Part shown: positions 26,308 through 35,257 of the stretch, one piece after another
Layout of the letters: every line of letters begins with the position of its first letter
How positions within the stretch are numbered: the stretch's first letter is position 1
Assembly (NCBI GenBank): GCA_018711685.1
Contig: DVHZ01000137.1
Location: 41,912-105,911 of the forward strand
Direction of reading: 5' to 3'
Source of the DNA: Candidatus Excrementavichristensenella intestinipullorum
GTDB taxonomy: Bacteria; Bacillota; Clostridia; Christensenellales; Aristaeellaceae
DNA length: 64,000 nt
Program-made: the position numbers and the translations under genes
The notes under the pieces: model-generated
Databases searched by the model: none
Told to the model about the DNA's origin: nothing
The model's input: only the letters and a program-made list of their open reading frames with translations

Positions 26308-27251
26308 GTCGATTTCTCATTGGCCCGGCTTGCTTTGCTTTGGATGTGATCGGCGTGGTGCCCAGGTTAAAGCCGCAGCAGCCCCAGGATCAGATGGAGG
26401 ACCTGGTGGTCGCGCCTGGAAGCTCGGCGCTGAATTTGGCCTACGGTTTGTCCAAACTAGGGCATCAGGTATCCATATTCGGGGATTGCGCTCAGGACGC
26501 AATAGGGCGGGCTTGCCTACGGGATATTCAACAGGCGGGCATCGACGCATCCCGTATGCGCCGTACCCTGCCGGTTACGTATACCGCTTTTGTGCTGGCG
26601 GAACCGGAGGCCCCCAGGCGAACCATCTTCTCCAATCCCGCCCCGCCCAGGGAAGAGAAAGTAGATTGGATAAAGCTGATGGGAGACTGCCAAAGCGATT
26701 TCTTCGGCATGTTGGCGCCCGCCTTGGATACCTTGGAGGAAACGGAAAGCTATTGCCGGTTGTATGCTTGGGCCAAGGGCCTAGGGATGAAGACCTTTTT
26801 GGAGCCCTGCGAGGATGCCGGCCGCCTGAATCCACAGCTCTTGGCGCGGCTGCTCCCCTTTGTGGATATTTTCCTGCCGGGGATAAAAGAACTGCCTTTG
26901 GCTACCGGGCAGGAAGATGTGGATTCAGCCCTTCGCTATTTACAGGCGCTGGGCGTATCCATGACGGCCGTCAAGTTGGGCGCCAAGGGCTGCCGGATAT
27001 GCGTCGGAAATGAACAGCTCTTTTCCCCGGGCTTTGCCGTGCCGGTGCGGGATTTGACAGGCGCGGGAGACGGCTTTGCCGCCGGCTTTTTGCACGGATT
27101 GGCCTGCCGCTGGCCCCTGGCGCAAGTGGGAACTTTTGCTAACGCCTATGGGGCGGCCAATGTCATGAGGCTTGGACCCCGAGGAGGCATGGGAACCTAC
27201 CATGAAGTGGTTGAAGAAGTAATGAAACGCTACCCTCGCCGGGAGGCATAA
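26304..27251 (+). CDS. PfkB family carbohydrate kinase (ribokinase-like)
   Basis: 315 residues, start GTG 26304 with GGAGG upstream. It has the N-terminal PGSSALNLAYGLSKLGHQVSIFG, the middle FLPGIKELPLATG and the C-terminal catalytic signature DLTGAGDGFAAGFLHGLA with the Asp base. It is the only complete kinase of the operon and presumably phosphorylates the sugar released by the importer pathway; ribose or a related pentose fits the ADP-ribosylglycohydrolase neighbour but is not proven. A terminator follows. Confidence 0.92.
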   Translation: MSRFLIGPACFALDVIGVVPRLKPQQPQDQMEDLVVAPGSSALNLAYGLSKLGHQVSIFGDCAQDAIGRACLRDIQQAGIDASRMRRTLPVTYTAFVLAEPEAPRRTIFSNPAPPREEKVDWIKLMGDCQSDFFGMLAPALDTLEETESYCRLYAWAKGLGMKTFLEPCEDAGRLNPQLLARLLPFVDIFLPGIKELPLATGQEDVDSALRYLQALGVSMTAVKLGAKGCRICVGNEQLFSPGFAVPVRDLTGAGDGFAAGFLHGLACRWPLAQVGTFANAYGAANVMRLGPRGGMGTYHEVVEEVMKRYPRREA

Positions 27252-27282
27252 CCGGGCCCTTCCCGCGCCAAAAGGAAAAACG

Positions 27283-27334
27283 AAAGAGGCCATTCCCGGC
27301 TGGGAAAAGCTCCGGGCTGGGAGGGCCTCTTTTT
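27283..27334 (+). terminator. Terminator of the sugar importer operon
   Basis: AAAGAGGCC (27283-27291) pairs with GGCCTCTTT (27324-27332), ending in a TTTTT run. It lies 31 bases after the kinase stop. Confidence 0.8.
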
Positions 27335-27586
27335 AGCGCCAGGAATTGGAATGCTAGGCGGGAAAAAGCAAAACAACCGCCAAGGGCGATAAGGCTCAAT
27401 GAGCCCTCAGATAAAAAAAAATATTCCAAGGCGGAAAAGGAGATAACCGTGAAGAACGGGAAACACGGGAAACAGGTATTGGACAAAACCCATTCTAACG
27501 GACGAGAAAGTTCGTAGGGACGGGGAAAGAACGAAAGGCCGGCTGGGTGGCAGCCGGCCTTGAAAAATTGCCGTAGCGGCGTGGAT
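27335..27586. other. Convergent intergenic gap with the VOC gene terminator
   Basis: About 250 bases. No gene is seen; a hairpin AAGGCCGGCT/AGCCGGCCTT (27535-27561) near the right end probably terminates the leftward VOC gene, being followed on the minus strand by a T-rich TTCGTTCTTTCC. Confidence 0.55.
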
Positions 27587-27976
27587 CTACAGGGCTTGGT
27601 TGAATTCCACTTTTTCCTGGTTTACGCCCAGGATGGTGAAGAACTTTACCCCGTTTTCCAGGAAGGGCAGGAAGTTGATTTCCTTGTCCAGCAGGGTGAA
27701 CCCGTTCTCCTTGCAGAAGGCGAAGGCGGCTTCGATGTCCTTGACGTTGATGGCCACGTGGTCGATGGCGCCGGCTTTCAGGGCGGGCTGGGCCTCGTAG
27801 TAGGTTTCCACCACCAGGTCGTGCAGCTTCAAAAAGGCCACGTTGTTGGGGCAGCCGGGGCCGCTGCGCCACATCATCTCAAAGCCCAGCTTCTCATAAA
27901 AGGCGATGGTCTGCTCCACCTGGGCGGTAGGGATGCCCAGGTGCTGAATGCCGGTGGCGTTGGCGCGCATATCCAT
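27587..27976 (-). CDS. VOC family (glyoxalase/bleomycin resistance-like) protein
   Basis: 129 residues. A single VOC domain: GIQHLGIPTAQVEQTIAFYEKLGFEM, then AIDHVAINVKDIEAAFAFCKENGF and a C-terminal FFTILGVNQEKVEFNQ. Metal-binding positions are plausible at His12 and the late Glu. The substrate is unknown; small lactoylglutathione-lyase-like isomerase functions are common in the family. The ATG at 27976 has AAAGGAGG eight bases upstream. It is a single-gene unit. Confidence 0.88.
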   Translation of the reverse strand: MDMRANATGIQHLGIPTAQVEQTIAFYEKLGFEMMWRSGPGCPNNVAFLKLHDLVVETYYEAQPALKAGAIDHVAINVKDIEAAFAFCKENGFTLLDKEINFLPFLENGVKFFTILGVNQEKVEFNQAL

Positions 27977-28034
27977 GCAAAAGGCCTCCTTTAGATAGAA
28001 TAGGATGATCCCACAAAGGGGGAATGCGCGGGTA

Positions 28035-28064
28035 CAAAAAAGGGGACCGGCTTGGCCGATCCCC
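28035..28064 (-). terminator. Terminator of the peptide-binding protein gene
   Basis: On the minus strand a stem pairs GGGG-A-x-CGGC-type sequence (28042-28064, one mismatch) and is followed by seven T residues (28041-28035). It starts 13 bases after the gene stop. Confidence 0.8.
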
Positions 28065-28076
28065 CGGTGGGAGAGA

Positions 28077-29684
28077 TTACTTCTCCACGTAGGCGTATTC
28101 GAAGTTGGCGTGTCCGCCGTAGTTCACCTGGAAGCCCTTCACGTAGGGCTTCACCAGGCGCAGGGTGGTGTAGGAGTATACCGGCAGGATGGGGCAGGTG
28201 TTGAACAGTTCCTGCTCCGCCAGGCGCAGCACTTCCTCCCGCTCCTGGCCGGAGATGCCGGCCTGCAGCTGGGCCACGTAGCCGTCGTACACCTCGTTGT
28301 CGCAGTCGGAGCCGTTCTCATAGCACTTGGCGGTGGTGAAGTTCACCAGCAGGGACAGGGGATCCAGGTAGGAGCCGGTGTTGCCGGTATAGGCGATGTC
28401 GAAATCGGACTCGTCGTTTACCTTGGTCCAGTACACGCCGGTCTCGTAGGTGACCACTTCCACGTCGATGCCCAGGTTCTGCTTCCACATGGCCTGCATG
28501 GCCTGAGCCACCTTCACCAGAGAGGCGGTGGGGGTGGAGCACAGGCGGATGGTGGGCAGGCCCTCGCCGTTGGGATAGCCGGCCTCGGCCAGCAGTTCCT
28601 TGGCCCGCTCCACATCCTCTTCGAACACGTTGCCGTTTACCTCGCGCCAGCCCTTTTCAGGCTCCACGATGTCCGGGAAGGCGTGGGGGATGTAGCCGTA
28701 CAGGGGCTCGTAGTCGGACTGGAGCACGTTCTCCACCAGGATTTTCCGGTCGATGGAGATGGTCAGCGCCTGGCGCACCCGGGGATCCTGGAGCGCCTCG
28801 CTCTTGCAGTTCATGTGGTAGAAGCGCATGCCGATCTTGCCCTGGCTGAACATATCGGGGGTGCCGGTATAGCGGGCCTCGGCGTCGGCGTTCACGTCGT
28901 AGAGCACGTCGATTTCGCCGTTCTCATAGGCCAACAGGGCGGTCTCGGCGGCGTTGAGGAACACGTACTCCAAGGTCTCCAGCTTTACGTTGTCGGCCTC
29001 GTAGTAGTTGGGGTTCTTGACCAATACGAACTTCTCGTTGGGATAGAACTCCTTGGGCATGAAGGGGCCGTTGCACACGTAGGTCTCAGGATTCTTGACC
29101 CACTCCTCGCCGTAGGTTTCCAGGGCGGCCTTACACACCGGCAGGAAGGCGGAGGAGGCGGTGAGGGAGATGAACCAGGGGGTGGGCGCTTCCAGGGTAA
29201 TCTCCAGGGTCTTCTCGTCCAGCGCCTTGACGCCCACGTCGTCCAGGGTCAGGCTGTCGTCCAGGCCGTTGAACAGCTTTTCCACGTTTTTGATGCAGTA
29301 CAGCTCATAGCAGGTGGCCGAGGCGTTGGCCGGGTCCGCGATGCGCTTGTAGGTGAACTCGAAGTCGTAGGCGGTGAGGGGAGAGCCGTCGGACCACACC
29401 AGGCCGTCCCGCAGGGTGAAGGTGTAGACCGTCTCGTCCTCGGACAGGGTGTAGCCCTCCGCCATGGCGGGCACCAGGTTGTTGGACTGATCGAATTTGT
29501 ACAGGCCCCGGAACAGGTTCATGTGAACCTGAGCGCCTTCCTCAAACTCGTTGAGGGTGGGATCCATGTACTGGGGCTCGTTGCTCATCTGATAGATGAT
29601 CTTCTGCTCCGTTTCGGCCATGGCGGGCGCGGCCATGGACAGGGCCAGGCACAAAACCAGTGCCAGAGTAAACAGCTTCTTCAT
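28077..29684 (-). CDS. Peptide ABC transporter substrate-binding protein (DppA/OppA family)
   Basis: 535 residues. The signal peptide MKKLFTLALVLCLALSMAAPAMA is followed by ETEQ, with an AxA cleavage site and no lipobox. The mature protein is family 5: IIYQMSNEPQYMDPTLNEFEEGAQVHMNLFRGLY and YNPEGLPTIRL-like GEGLPTIRLCSTP. It captures peptides (or nickel, or opines in some members) for the permeases encoded divergently at 30.0-33.9 kb. RBS AGGGGGA lies before ATG 29684. A strong promoter lies at 29756-29784. Confidence 0.94.
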   Translation of the reverse strand: MKKLFTLALVLCLALSMAAPAMAETEQKIIYQMSNEPQYMDPTLNEFEEGAQVHMNLFRGLYKFDQSNNLVPAMAEGYTLSEDETVYTFTLRDGLVWSDGSPLTAYDFEFTYKRIADPANASATCYELYCIKNVEKLFNGLDDSLTLDDVGVKALDEKTLEITLEAPTPWFISLTASSAFLPVCKAALETYGEEWVKNPETYVCNGPFMPKEFYPNEKFVLVKNPNYYEADNVKLETLEYVFLNAAETALLAYENGEIDVLYDVNADAEARYTGTPDMFSQGKIGMRFYHMNCKSEALQDPRVRQALTISIDRKILVENVLQSDYEPLYGYIPHAFPDIVEPEKGWREVNGNVFEEDVERAKELLAEAGYPNGEGLPTIRLCSTPTASLVKVAQAMQAMWKQNLGIDVEVVTYETGVYWTKVNDESDFDIAYTGNTGSYLDPLSLLVNFTTAKCYENGSDCDNEVYDGYVAQLQAGISGQEREEVLRLAEQELFNTCPILPVYSYTTLRLVKPYVKGFQVNYGGHANFEYAYVEK

Positions 29685-29755
29685 CCGTTTGTCCCCCTTC
29701 TTTAAACTGCGTCGCGCCTGTCAGCCTTTCGGAATTTCCCGGTGCGAACAAAGCT

Positions 29756-29784
29756 ATCATAACATAGCCGGGCCCCTTTGTCAA
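29756..29784 (-). promoter_or_regulatory. Promoter of the peptide-binding protein gene
   Basis: On the minus strand: TTGACA (29784-29779), 17-base spacer, TATGAT (29761-29756). Confidence 0.8.
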
Positions 29785-30042
29785 AACCTGTGGGGGGAAA
29801 AAACGCAATTTGGCCAGGATTAACCTGCATTTTATGTTTTGAAACGGGCGAAAGACCATTGTTTCTGATAAAATTAGAGAAATATTCTTCATTTATAGCC
29901 TGTGAGAAGAATGCAGGCGCCGCCCCTCGGGCAAATCCCGGTAGCGGGTGGCGAAGGTGCGGTACGAACCGGGGGAAAAGCGGTAAGGACAACCATTTTG
30001 GAAGAACCATGGGAGAATTTGAGGCCGTAAGGGGATGAAGAC
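29785..30042. other. Divergent gap upstream of the peptide permease genes
   Basis: About 260 bases with AT-rich patches (TTTCTGATAAAATTAGAGAAATATTC near 29870) that may carry the rightward promoter, but I cannot settle the hexamers. The dppB ribosome site AAGGGGATG precedes ATG 30043. Confidence 0.4.
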
Positions 30043-30966
30043 ATGGGCCGGTATATCGTCAGGCGCGTGATTTCAGGGGTGGTCACCCTGTTCGTGCTGT
30101 TAGTGGTCACCTTTTTTCTGATGCACATTGTGCCGGGCAGCCCGTTCGCCCAGCACGAGGACAAGATGCCCGCGGAAATCCGGGCCCAGGTGGAGGCCAA
30201 ATACGGCTTAGACAAGCCCCTGATGGAGCAGTTTATTACCTACCTGGGCAACACGCTGCGAGGGGACTTCGGCATTTCCTTTATCAAGCCCTCCACCAAC
30301 GTAAACGAGATCCTGGACCTGGGCTTTCCCATCTCGGCCCGGGTAGGCGCTATCGTGGTGGTGGTGTCCCTGTTCATCGGGGTGGGCGTGGGCATTCTAT
30401 CGGCCATACGGCGGGGTTCGCTGCTGGATAGCGCGGTGATGGTTTTTGCCACGGTGGGGGTATCGGTGCCCCTGTTCGTCATATCGGTGCTGCTGCTATA
30501 CCTGTTCGCCGGGGTGTGGAACGTGCTGCCCACCTACGGGCTGACCACCTGGCGGCACTACATCTTGCCGGTGGCCTGCCTGTCCTTTAGCCCCATCGCC
30601 TACATCGCCCGGCTTACCCGCTCCTCCATGCTGGAGGTCATCGAGCAGGATTACATCCGCACCGCCCGGGCCAAGGGGGTCAAGGAGAGCATGGTGATCC
30701 TGCGCCACGCCCTGCGCAACGCCATATTGCCCGTGGTCACCTACCTGGGGCCCCTGGTGGCCAGCCTACTCACCGGCAGCTTCATCGTGGAAAGGCTGTT
30801 CGCCATACCGGGCATGGGGCGCTATTATGTGGAAAGCATCGGGTCCCGGGACTACAATGTAATCCTGGGCATGACGGTATTCTTCGGCATCTTCGTGGTG
30901 GCCTGCAACCTGCTGGTGGATATCCTGTACGGGATCATTGACCCCCGGGTGAAGATGGACGAATAG
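30043..30966 (+). CDS. dppB: Peptide ABC transporter permease DppB
   Basis: 307 residues. It starts MGRYIVRRVISGVVTLFVLLVVTFFLMHIVPGSPF, the standard DppB/OppB entry, with about six membrane segments and the EAA loop DYIRTARAKGVKESMVILRHALRNAILPV. It forms the peptide channel with DppC. It is first of a four-gene operon (dppB, dppC, dppD, dppF). Confidence 0.95.
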   Translation: MGRYIVRRVISGVVTLFVLLVVTFFLMHIVPGSPFAQHEDKMPAEIRAQVEAKYGLDKPLMEQFITYLGNTLRGDFGISFIKPSTNVNEILDLGFPISARVGAIVVVVSLFIGVGVGILSAIRRGSLLDSAVMVFATVGVSVPLFVISVLLLYLFAGVWNVLPTYGLTTWRHYILPVACLSFSPIAYIARLTRSSMLEVIEQDYIRTARAKGVKESMVILRHALRNAILPVVTYLGPLVASLLTGSFIVERLFAIPGMGRYYVESIGSRDYNVILGMTVFFGIFVVACNLLVDILYGIIDPRVKMDE

Positions 30967-30981
30967 GAGGAGGGACGGCCC

Positions 30982-31887
30982 ATGGATACCAGATATCAAT
31001 TCATCGACACGGCGGCTCTCAACCGGGAGGAGATTTCCCGGCCCTCCCAGTCCTACTGGCAGGACGCTTGGCGGCGGCTGAAGAAGGACCGGCTGGCCAT
31101 GTTCGGGATGGTGACGCTGGCCATCATCACTTTGCTGGCCATATTCGGGCCCATGTTCTGCCCCTACGAGTACGACGGGGCCGATTTCATGGCCATCAAC
31201 CAGTGGCCCAGCCAGCAGCACTGGTTCGGCACCGACGCCCTGGGGCGGGACCTGTACGTGCGCATCCTGTACGGGGCGCGCATTTCCCTGTCCATCGGCG
31301 TGGTGGCGGCGGCCATCAACATGGTGATCGGGGTGCTGTACGGGGGCATCGCCGGTTTTGCCGGGGGGCGGGTGGACTCCATCATGATGCGCATCGTGGA
31401 CATCATCATCTCCCTGCCCTCGTTGCTGTACATCATCCTCATCATGATGATCATGGGGGCCAACGTGAAATCCATCCTGGTGGCCCAGTGCATCTCCGCC
31501 TGGGTGGGCACCGCCCGGGTGACCCGGGCCCAGGTGGTATCCCTGAAGCATTCAGAGTACGTGATGGCGGCCAAGCTCAGCGGGCTGAGCAACTGGCAGA
31601 TCCTGCTCTCCCACCTGCTGCCCAACTCCATGGGCCCCATCATCGTCACCGTCACCTTTCTGATTCCCACCGCCATCTTCAACGAGGCCTTCCTCAGCTT
31701 CCTGGGCATCGGCATTCAAAAGCCCATGGCCAGCTGGGGATCCCTGGCCAACGACGCCATCGAGACGCTGCGCTCGGCGCCCTACCAGATGGTGTTCCCC
31801 ATCCTGGCTATCAGCCTGACCATGTTTTCCCTGAACTTTGTGGGCGACGGCCTGCGGGACGCCCTGGACCCCCGGCTGAAGAAATGA
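30982..31887 (+). CDS. dppC: Peptide ABC transporter permease DppC
   Basis: 301 residues. The N-terminal cytosolic piece (SQSYWQDAWRRLKKDRLAMFGM) is typical of OppC/DppC, as is FGTDALGRDLYVRILYGARISL. The EAA loop is HSEYVMAAKLSGLSNWQILLSHLLPNS. A GGAGGAGGGA ribosome site lies in the 15-base gap after dppB. Confidence 0.95.
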   Translation: MDTRYQFIDTAALNREEISRPSQSYWQDAWRRLKKDRLAMFGMVTLAIITLLAIFGPMFCPYEYDGADFMAINQWPSQQHWFGTDALGRDLYVRILYGARISLSIGVVAAAINMVIGVLYGGIAGFAGGRVDSIMMRIVDIIISLPSLLYIILIMMIMGANVKSILVAQCISAWVGTARVTRAQVVSLKHSEYVMAAKLSGLSNWQILLSHLLPNSMGPIIVTVTFLIPTAIFNEAFLSFLGIGIQKPMASWGSLANDAIETLRSAPYQMVFPILAISLTMFSLNFVGDGLRDALDPRLKK

Positions 31888-31899
31888 GGAGGCGGCACT

Positions 31900-32898
31900 A
31901 TGGCCCTATTGGAAGTTAAAAACCTGCGCACCACCTTTCATATCCACGTGGGCACCGTCCAGGCGGTGCGGGGCGTGGACCTGACGGTGGGCGAGGGAGA
32001 GACGGTGGGCATCGTGGGGGAATCCGGCTGCGGAAAATCGGTGTCCATGATGTCCATCCTGCACCTGCTGCCCAAAAACGCCCAGATTCAGTGCGACAAG
32101 ATGGTCTTTGACGGCATGGACCTGACCCGGGCCACTTCCCAGCAGTTGCGCCACATTGAAGGGGACAAGATCGGCATGATCTTTCAGGACCCCATGACCA
32201 GCTTAAACCCCCTGTTCACCGTGGGCAAACAGCTGGCCGAGCCCCTGCGCATCCACAAGGGGATGAGCAAGGCCCAGGCCCGGGAGCGGGCGCTGGAGCT
32301 GCTCAAGACGGTGAACATGCCCGACCCGGCCAGCCGGCTCAAACAGTATCCCCACGAGCTGTCCGGCGGCCAGCGCCAGCGGGTGATGATCGCCATGGCC
32401 ATCGCCTGCGGGCCCAAGCTGGTCATCGCCGACGAGCCCACCACCGCCCTGGACGTGACCATCCAGGCCCAGATTTTGGACTTGCTGGGGGAGCTCAAGG
32501 AAAAACTGAACACCGCCGTGGTGATGATTACCCACGATTTGGGGGTCATCGCCGGCATGTGCCAGCGGGTGGTGGTGATGTACGCCGGCAAGGTGGTGGA
32601 GGAAGGTACGGTACGGGAATTGTTCTATGAGCCCCGCCACCCCTACACCTGGGGCCTGCTGCGCTCCATTCCCGGCGCGGCGGGGGCCCACGCCAAGCTG
32701 GTGCCCATTCCGGGCACGCCTCCGGACTTGATCGCCCCGCCGCCAGGCTGTCCCTTCGCGCCCCGGTGTCCCTACGCCATGAACATCTGCATGAGCGGCA
32801 TGCCGGGCCGCACCGCCCTGTCGGAGACCCACGGGGTGTGCTGCTACCTGAACGACGAGGGCGCACCGGATGTGGAGTGGGGAGGTGCCAAGGGGTGA
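31900..32898 (+). CDS. dppD: Peptide ABC transporter ATP-binding protein DppD
   Basis: 332 residues. Walker A GESGCGKS, signature LSGGQRQRVMIAMA, Walker B KLVIADEPTTALD. The C-terminal oligopeptide-type extension carries four Cys in GCPFAPRCPYAMNICMS, which in this family binds an iron-sulfur cluster or structural site. It energises uptake together with DppF. The stop overlaps the dppF GTG. Confidence 0.95.
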   Translation: MALLEVKNLRTTFHIHVGTVQAVRGVDLTVGEGETVGIVGESGCGKSVSMMSILHLLPKNAQIQCDKMVFDGMDLTRATSQQLRHIEGDKIGMIFQDPMTSLNPLFTVGKQLAEPLRIHKGMSKAQARERALELLKTVNMPDPASRLKQYPHELSGGQRQRVMIAMAIACGPKLVIADEPTTALDVTIQAQILDLLGELKEKLNTAVVMITHDLGVIAGMCQRVVVMYAGKVVEEGTVRELFYEPRHPYTWGLLRSIPGAAGAHAKLVPIPGTPPDLIAPPPGCPFAPRCPYAMNICMSGMPGRTALSETHGVCCYLNDEGAPDVEWGGAKG

Positions 32899-33869
32899 GC
32901 CAACAGATATTGATCGAGGCCAAGGGCCTGAAGATGCATTTCCCGGTGGGCAAGAGCTTTTTCGGCAAGAACCAGCGGCTGCTCAAGGCGGTGGACGGGG
33001 TGGACCTGTCCATCCAGAAGGGGGCCACCTACGGGCTGGTGGGGGAATCGGGCTGCGGCAAGACCACGGTGGGCCGCTGCCTGGTGCGGCTGTATGACCC
33101 CACCGGCGGCCAAGTGCTCTACGACGGCGCCGACATCACCCACCTGGGCTATAAGGAGCTGATTCCCTACCGCCGCCAGATTCAGATGATCTTTCAGGAC
33201 CCCTACGCCTCTCTGGACCCCAGGATGACGGTGGAGGCCATCGTCATGGAGCCTCTGCGGGTGCGCAGCGACATGCCCACCAAGGACAAGCTGGACCGGG
33301 TCCACCAGCTGGTGGAGCTGGTGGGGCTAAAGAAGGACCATTTGCTGCGCTATCCCCACGAGTTTTCCGGCGGCCAGCGCCAGCGCATCGGCATCGCCCG
33401 GGCCCTGGCCAACGAGCCCCGGTTCGTGGTGTGCGACGAGCCCATTTCCGCCCTGGACGTGTCCATTCAGGCTCAGATCATCAACACCCTGGAGGAGTTG
33501 CAGCAGAAATTGGGGCTCACCTACCTGTTCGTCTCCCACGATTTGAGCATGGTGCGCCACATCTCCCACCGGGTGGGGGTGATGTACCTGGGCACCCTGG
33601 TGGAGGAGGCCACGGTGGAGGACCTGTACAGCAATATGCTCCATCCCTACACCCGGGCGCTGCTCTCCGCCGTGCCGGTGCCCGACCCGGACGCCGCCCG
33701 CAACAGCGTGCGCATCCATCTTCAGGGCGACGTCCCCACTCCCATCGATCCGCCCAGCGGTTGCCCCTTCCGCACCCGCTGCCCCGAGGCGCTGCCCGCC
33801 TGCGCCGAGGCAAGGCCCGTCCTGAAAGATGTGGGCGGCGGCCACTGCGTGGCCTGCCATAGGGTATAA
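32895..33869 (+). CDS. dppF: Peptide ABC transporter ATP-binding protein DppF
   Basis: 324 residues, start GTG 32895 overlapping the dppD TGA (GTGA), with GGAGGT eight bases upstream. Walker A GESGCGKTT, signature FSGGQRQRIGIARALA, Walker B FVVCDEPISALD, and the C-terminal Cys-rich end GCPFRTRCPEALPAC. It completes the heterodimeric ATPase with DppD. Confidence 0.95.
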   Translation: MSQQILIEAKGLKMHFPVGKSFFGKNQRLLKAVDGVDLSIQKGATYGLVGESGCGKTTVGRCLVRLYDPTGGQVLYDGADITHLGYKELIPYRRQIQMIFQDPYASLDPRMTVEAIVMEPLRVRSDMPTKDKLDRVHQLVELVGLKKDHLLRYPHEFSGGQRQRIGIARALANEPRFVVCDEPISALDVSIQAQIINTLEELQQKLGLTYLFVSHDLSMVRHISHRVGVMYLGTLVEEATVEDLYSNMLHPYTRALLSAVPVPDPDAARNSVRIHLQGDVPTPIDPPSGCPFRTRCPEALPACAEARPVLKDVGGGHCVACHRV

Positions 33870-33965
33870 ATTGGGGGCCGGGTGGGGAATCGCACCTATT
33901 TTTCTGTGGAAAAATCCGGGTTTGGACCTAAAAAGCCTGTCTAAATGGCCATAATTTATGGGATT

Positions 33966-34015
33966 ATTCGCCATGATCAGCCAAAAAGAAGGATTTTTGG
34001 CGCATCATGGCGAAT
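33966..34015. repeat. 50-base nearly perfect palindrome between dppF and a membrane protein gene
   Basis: ATTCGCCATGAT pairs with ATCATGGCGAAT at the ends, and inside GCCAAAAA pairs with TTTTTGGC around a GAAGGA loop, with a 2-base mismatch between the two stems. No T-run follows directly, so it may be a terminator read from the inner TTTTTGGC arm, a palindromic repeat or an operator. It sits in a 223-base gap (33870-34092) with no gene. Confidence 0.6.
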
Positions 34016-34092
34016 ATTTATGTCTGTAGGTGCATATCCTTATATCCCAGATATCCGGCCACGGCTATACCCTTGGCGGAAAGGAAGCACAT

Positions 34093-34611
34093 ATGAAATT
34101 TTTCCATCTAAAGCGCTCGCGCAGTCGGGTGCATCATAGCCAGCGCTATCCCCTGTACGGGGCGCTGGCGCTGCTGCTGGCCCTGGCGGTGACGCTGACG
34201 GTGGTGTGGATGGGCAAAGACCGGGCGGAGCAAAGTGCCGCCCTGGCCCGGCAAAACCTGGCGACCAGCGTCCAAAGCGACCTGAACGCGGCCATCCGCG
34301 CCTATGAAAGCGCCAGCTTGCCCACCGCCGACCTGAGGGGAGACATTTTGCCTTCCATGCGCCGGTACCTGTACGCTGCCCGGGTAGGCAATCGGGTGAT
34401 GCTGGATACTTATCAAGAAAGCGTGGTGGACGAACAAATCCTTACTCAGATCGAAACGGCTATCGCCCAGGTGGAGCGCACCTTGACCTTGGGCCAATCC
34501 AGCACCAGCGCCTTAAGCGCCCTGGGCGCTGCCCTGGACCAAATGGAGGAAGAATTGAGCGCCCGCTTCGCTGATACCGGACTGCTGCTCTCCCGCAGCG
34601 CCCTCAAGTGA
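34093..34611 (+). CDS. Hypothetical membrane-anchored protein
   Basis: 172 residues from ATG 34093 (GGAAAGGAAG upstream). Basic N-terminus KFFHLKRSRSRVHHSQR, one membrane segment (about residues 22-40), then an extracytoplasmic, helix-rich region with Ala, Gln and Glu and many small residues (ESASLPTADLRGDILPSMRRYLYAARVGNRVML). I recognise no family. Its stop overlaps the GTG of a ComEA-like gene, so the two are probably functionally linked, for example in an envelope role. Confidence 0.7.
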   Translation: MKFFHLKRSRSRVHHSQRYPLYGALALLLALAVTLTVVWMGKDRAEQSAALARQNLATSVQSDLNAAIRAYESASLPTADLRGDILPSMRRYLYAARVGNRVMLDTYQESVVDEQILTQIETAIAQVERTLTLGQSSTSALSALGAALDQMEEELSARFADTGLLLSRSALK

Positions 34612-34952
34612 ACCGGGACGGCGCCTTGCTTCTGGCCGCCCTGGCCTTCATGGCGGCGCTGGCGTGGGCCTTCGCCCCCGGCCTGCCCCAGACGTTGGCG
34701 CTGCCCGCTCCCCAAGCCTCCGCCGGGGGTATTCTTTGGCGGGACGGACAGGCCCTGGTGGACGTGAACCAGGCCGGCCTGGAGCTGCTCCAATCCCTGC
34801 CCGGAATCGGCGCCACCTTGGCCCAGCGCATCCTGGAGGACCGGGCGGAGAACGGCCCCTACCCATCCCTGGAGGACCTGGACCGGGTGCCCGGTATAGG
34901 TCCCGGCAAGATCGCCGGGCTGGCGTCCAGGGCCGCCGTGAGCCAAGGCTGA
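34608..34952 (+). CDS. comEA: ComEA-like helix-hairpin-helix DNA-binding protein
   Basis: 114 residues, GTG start overlapping the upstream stop. One N-terminal hydrophobic segment (about 5-25), then two helix-hairpin-helix motifs: VDVNQAGLELLQSLPGIGATLAQRILEDR and YPSLEDLDRVPGIGPGKIAGL. This is the ComEA layout of competence DNA receptors, but shorter, without the usual oligomerisation part. No comEC is nearby. Competence use is possible but unproven. Confidence 0.8.
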   Translation: MNRDGALLLAALAFMAALAWAFAPGLPQTLALPAPQASAGGILWRDGQALVDVNQAGLELLQSLPGIGATLAQRILEDRAENGPYPSLEDLDRVPGIGPGKIAGLASRAAVSQG

Positions 34953-35128
34953 CGCCGTTGGGCACAGGCTCCGCAAGGCCGCCGGGCGCATCTTCAGGGC
35001 CGCTGTGGGCGGGGAGATGGGGCACTAATCTCGAACGTTCGCGGCGGCTTTCGTCCCGTTTGGGGGCGTTTTTTTGTGGGGAGCAGGCGGTGGGGGACGG
35101 AAAATCCCCAAGTTTTAACCAATATTTC

Positions 35129-35157
35129 TTGTTGCGGGGCGGGATTTGTGCTAAAAT
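35129..35157 (+). promoter_or_regulatory. Promoter of rpsB-tsf
   Basis: TTGTTG (35129-35134), 17-base spacer, TAAAAT (35152-35157). The gap 34953-35257 otherwise holds a T-run after a G-rich stretch (CGTTTGGGGGCGTTTTTTT, about 35056-35074), which may terminate the comEA-like unit. I see no gene in it. Confidence 0.65.
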
Positions 35158-35257
35158 AGATCGGAAAACGCACCTTTGCCGATGAATCGGGGGTTGCCTT
35201 TCGGGGTTCCCGGTTCAGGAGAGGCATGGGGTGGAAAAAAACGAGGAGGGAATCCCT

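Noticed and set aside
28005-29705. A 566-codon open frame antisense to the peptide-binding protein gene
   Set aside because: It is the mirror of a high G+C third-position gene; the translation is Val/Gly/His-rich low complexity and the opposite strand has a clear family match, promoter and ribosome site.
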